NCBI GenBank assembly: GCA_964549375.1
Contig: CAZJWF010000011.1
Coordinates: 1-43,012 of the forward strand
Source of the DNA: JAHDDY01 sp964549375
Lineage (GTDB): Bacteria; Pseudomonadota; Alphaproteobacteria; Rhodobacterales; Rhodobacteraceae
Reading direction: 5' to 3'
Length of the DNA: 43,012 nucleotides
Shown: piece after piece, positions 41,730-43,012 of the stretch
Layout: every line of letters begins with the position of its first letter
How positions within the stretch are numbered: the stretch's first letter is position 1
Position numbers and translations under genes: made by a program
Notes under the pieces: generated by a model
Seen by the model: the letters and a program-made list of their open reading frames with translations, nothing else
What the model was told of the DNA's origin: nothing
The model's database searches: none

Positions 41730-43001
41730 TTACGAATTCATTGAGTCGTAGAATTCGTCGTTCGACTTCGTCTTTTTGAGCTTATCAAGCAGGAATTCCA
41801 TCGCATCGATGGTACCCATCGGATTGAGGATCCGGCGTAGCATGAACATTTTGGTCAGAATTGCCTTATCGACCAGCAACTCCTCTTTCCGCGTACCAGA
41901 ACGCAGAATATCAATCGCCGGGAAGACACGTTTATCTGCAATCTTACGGTCAAGGACGAGTTCGGAGTTACCCGTGCCCTTGAATTCTTCAAAGATCACT
42001 TCATCCATGCGGCTACCGGTTTCAATCAACGCAGTCGCGATAATGGATAGAGAACCGCCTTCCTCGATATTCCGCGCTGCACCAAAGAACCGCTTAGGTC
42101 GCTGTAGAGCGTTCGCATCGACACCACCCGTCAGAACCTTACCGGAAGAGGGGACCACAGTGTTATAGGCGCGGCCAAGACGAGTGATTGAGTCCAACAA
42201 AATCACGACATCCCTGCCATGTTCAACAAGGCGCTTAGCTTTTTCGATCACCATTTCAGTGACTTGAACGTGCCGAGTGGCCGGTTCATCAAAGGTTGAG
42301 GAAATAACCTCGCCATTCACCGTCCGTTGCATATCGGTGACTTCTTCAGGGCGCTCGTCAATCAGCAACACGAGAAGATAAACTTCAGGATGGTTCGCCG
42401 CGATGGATTGCGCGATGTTTTGTAGAAGGACAGTTTTACCCGTCCGGGGCGGCGCGACGATCAGAGCACGTTGACCTTTACCAATCGGCGCAACAATTTC
42501 GATGATCCGGGCGCTGCGATCTTTGATTGTTGGGTCTTCGATTTCGAGCTTGAGCTTTTCGTCGGGGTAAAGCGGCGTCAGATTGTCGAAGTGAACTTTA
42601 TGTCCCGCACGATCAGGGTCTTCGAAGTTGATCGTACTAACTTTCAGAAGGGCAAAATAGCGTTCACCATCCTTTGGGGAGCGAATAAGGCCTTCAACCG
42701 TATCCCCTGTACGTAAAGAAAATTTTCTAATTTGATTAGGGCTAACGTAAATATCGTCTGGGCCCGGCAAGTAATTCGCATCAGGAGAGCGAAGAAAACC
42801 AAACCCATCCTGAAGAACCTCCATTACCCCAACGCCGACAATTTCAACGTCCCGTTCCGCGAGTTCTTTTAGTATTGCGAACATCATATCTTGTTTACGC
42901 AAGGTGCTCGCATTTTCCACCTCAAGCTCTTCTGCGAATTCTAGAAGAGCCGTTGGGGATTTATCTTTCAATTCCTGAAGCTTCAGGGACGTCATATCCA
43001 T
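41730..43001 (-). CDS. rho: transcription termination factor Rho
   Basis: A 423-residue hexameric RNA helicase that ends transcription at Rho-dependent sites. It shows the N-terminal helical domain (MTSLKLQELKDKSPTALL), the cold-shock RNA-binding fold (GFGFLRSPDANYLPGPDDIYVS), Walker A PPRTGKTVLL near residue 183, Walker B LVLLIDERPEEVTD, the Q and R loops (GGVDANALQRPKRFFGAARN) and the usual C-terminus. Two in-frame ATG codons lie at 43001 and 42995; only 11 bases of upstream sequence are in the window, so the start cannot be decided. Intact for practical purposes. It heads the rho-mnmE-mnmG-rsmG-parAB group. Confidence 0.95.
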   Translation of the reverse strand: MDMTSLKLQELKDKSPTALLEFAEELEVENASTLRKQDMMFAILKELAERDVEIVGVGVMEVLQDGFGFLRSPDANYLPGPDDIYVSPNQIRKFSLRTGDTVEGLIRSPKDGERYFALLKVSTINFEDPDRAGHKVHFDNLTPLYPDEKLKLEIEDPTIKDRSARIIEIVAPIGKGQRALIVAPPRTGKTVLLQNIAQSIAANHPEVYLLVLLIDERPEEVTDMQRTVNGEVISSTFDEPATRHVQVTEMVIEKAKRLVEHGRDVVILLDSITRLGRAYNTVVPSSGKVLTGGVDANALQRPKRFFGAARNIEEGGSLSIIATALIETGSRMDEVIFEEFKGTGNSELVLDRKIADKRVFPAIDILRSGTRKEELLVDKAILTKMFMLRRILNPMGTIDAMEFLLDKLKKTKSNDEFYDSMNS

Positions 43002-43012
43002 ATCGTGTGCTT

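Noticed and set aside
1..43012. CRISPR arrays, tRNA or rRNA genes, and intact insertion sequences
   Set aside because: No regularly spaced repeats, no tRNA-like cloverleaf with CCA-proximal signature and no transposase motif were found by reading both strands; short degenerate elements cannot be excluded by eye.

Overview
The window looks like the chromosome of an alphaproteobacterium of the order Rhodobacterales (Roseobacter-type). This rests on the right-end gene order rho-mnmE-mnmG-rsmG-parA-parB with embedded parS sites, a fused FdsG-FdsB formate dehydrogenase subunit, the DUF2794 protein, and the rpiA / DUF2059-like lipoprotein / gor order. The right end is therefore probably close to the chromosome origin. 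No rRNA, tRNA, CRISPR array or intact insertion sequence was seen.

Region by region. (1) 1-5.2 kb looks accessory: a cut-off gene at the left edge, a two-gene mercury-type pair (MerF-like and GDCCVxC-type) with no other mer gene, an unrecognised 198-aa protein, and a 1129-aa zinc-ribbon / class III cyclase / AAA-type NTPase / TPR signalling protein. (2) 5.2-9.8 kb: lytic transglycosylase-like lipoprotein, AEC-type carrier, HspQ, gamma-glutamyltransferase family protein, DUF2794 protein. (3) 10.0-13.95 kb: a tight five-gene + strand operon of two zinc-ribbon DUF4178 proteins, a 51-aa peptide, a DUF350 membrane protein and a membrane-anchored aminopropyltransferase (spermidine synthase-like); this is the best candidate for a coherent, poorly described system. 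(4) 13.95-19.6 kb: DUF2278 protein, glutathione reductase, lipoprotein and rpiA on the minus strand, then L-serine dehydratase and a Gly/Cys-tailed membrane protein on the plus strand. (5) 19.6-25.7 kb: NAD-dependent molybdenum formate dehydrogenase (fdsA and a fused fdsGB) with an unrecognised 209-aa gene between the subunits, and a LysR regulator upstream. (6) 25.8-31.1 kb: a complete five-gene branched-chain-amino-acid-type ABC importer. (7) 31.3-36.2 kb: a divergent RamB/ScfR-like XRE regulator, a receiver-only response regulator, a small membrane protein and a histidine kinase with a sodium:solute-symporter-like sensor, resembling CbrA/CrbS-type nutrient sensing. (8) 36.2-43.0 kb: parB, parA, rsmG, mnmG, mnmE and rho on the minus strand, with four perfect parS palindromes inside rsmG, mnmG (two) and mnmE.

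How the parts may work together (inference): the ABC importer and the XRE regulator share a 220-bp divergent promoter region with two dyad symmetries, suggesting a carbon-source uptake and sensing module with the symporter-kinase and response regulator. The LysR gene probably controls formate oxidation. ParAB acting on the coding-region parS sites would organise the origin region.

Start codons were re-chosen where a ribosome binding site supports a different start from the longest frame; these choices are stated in each entry.
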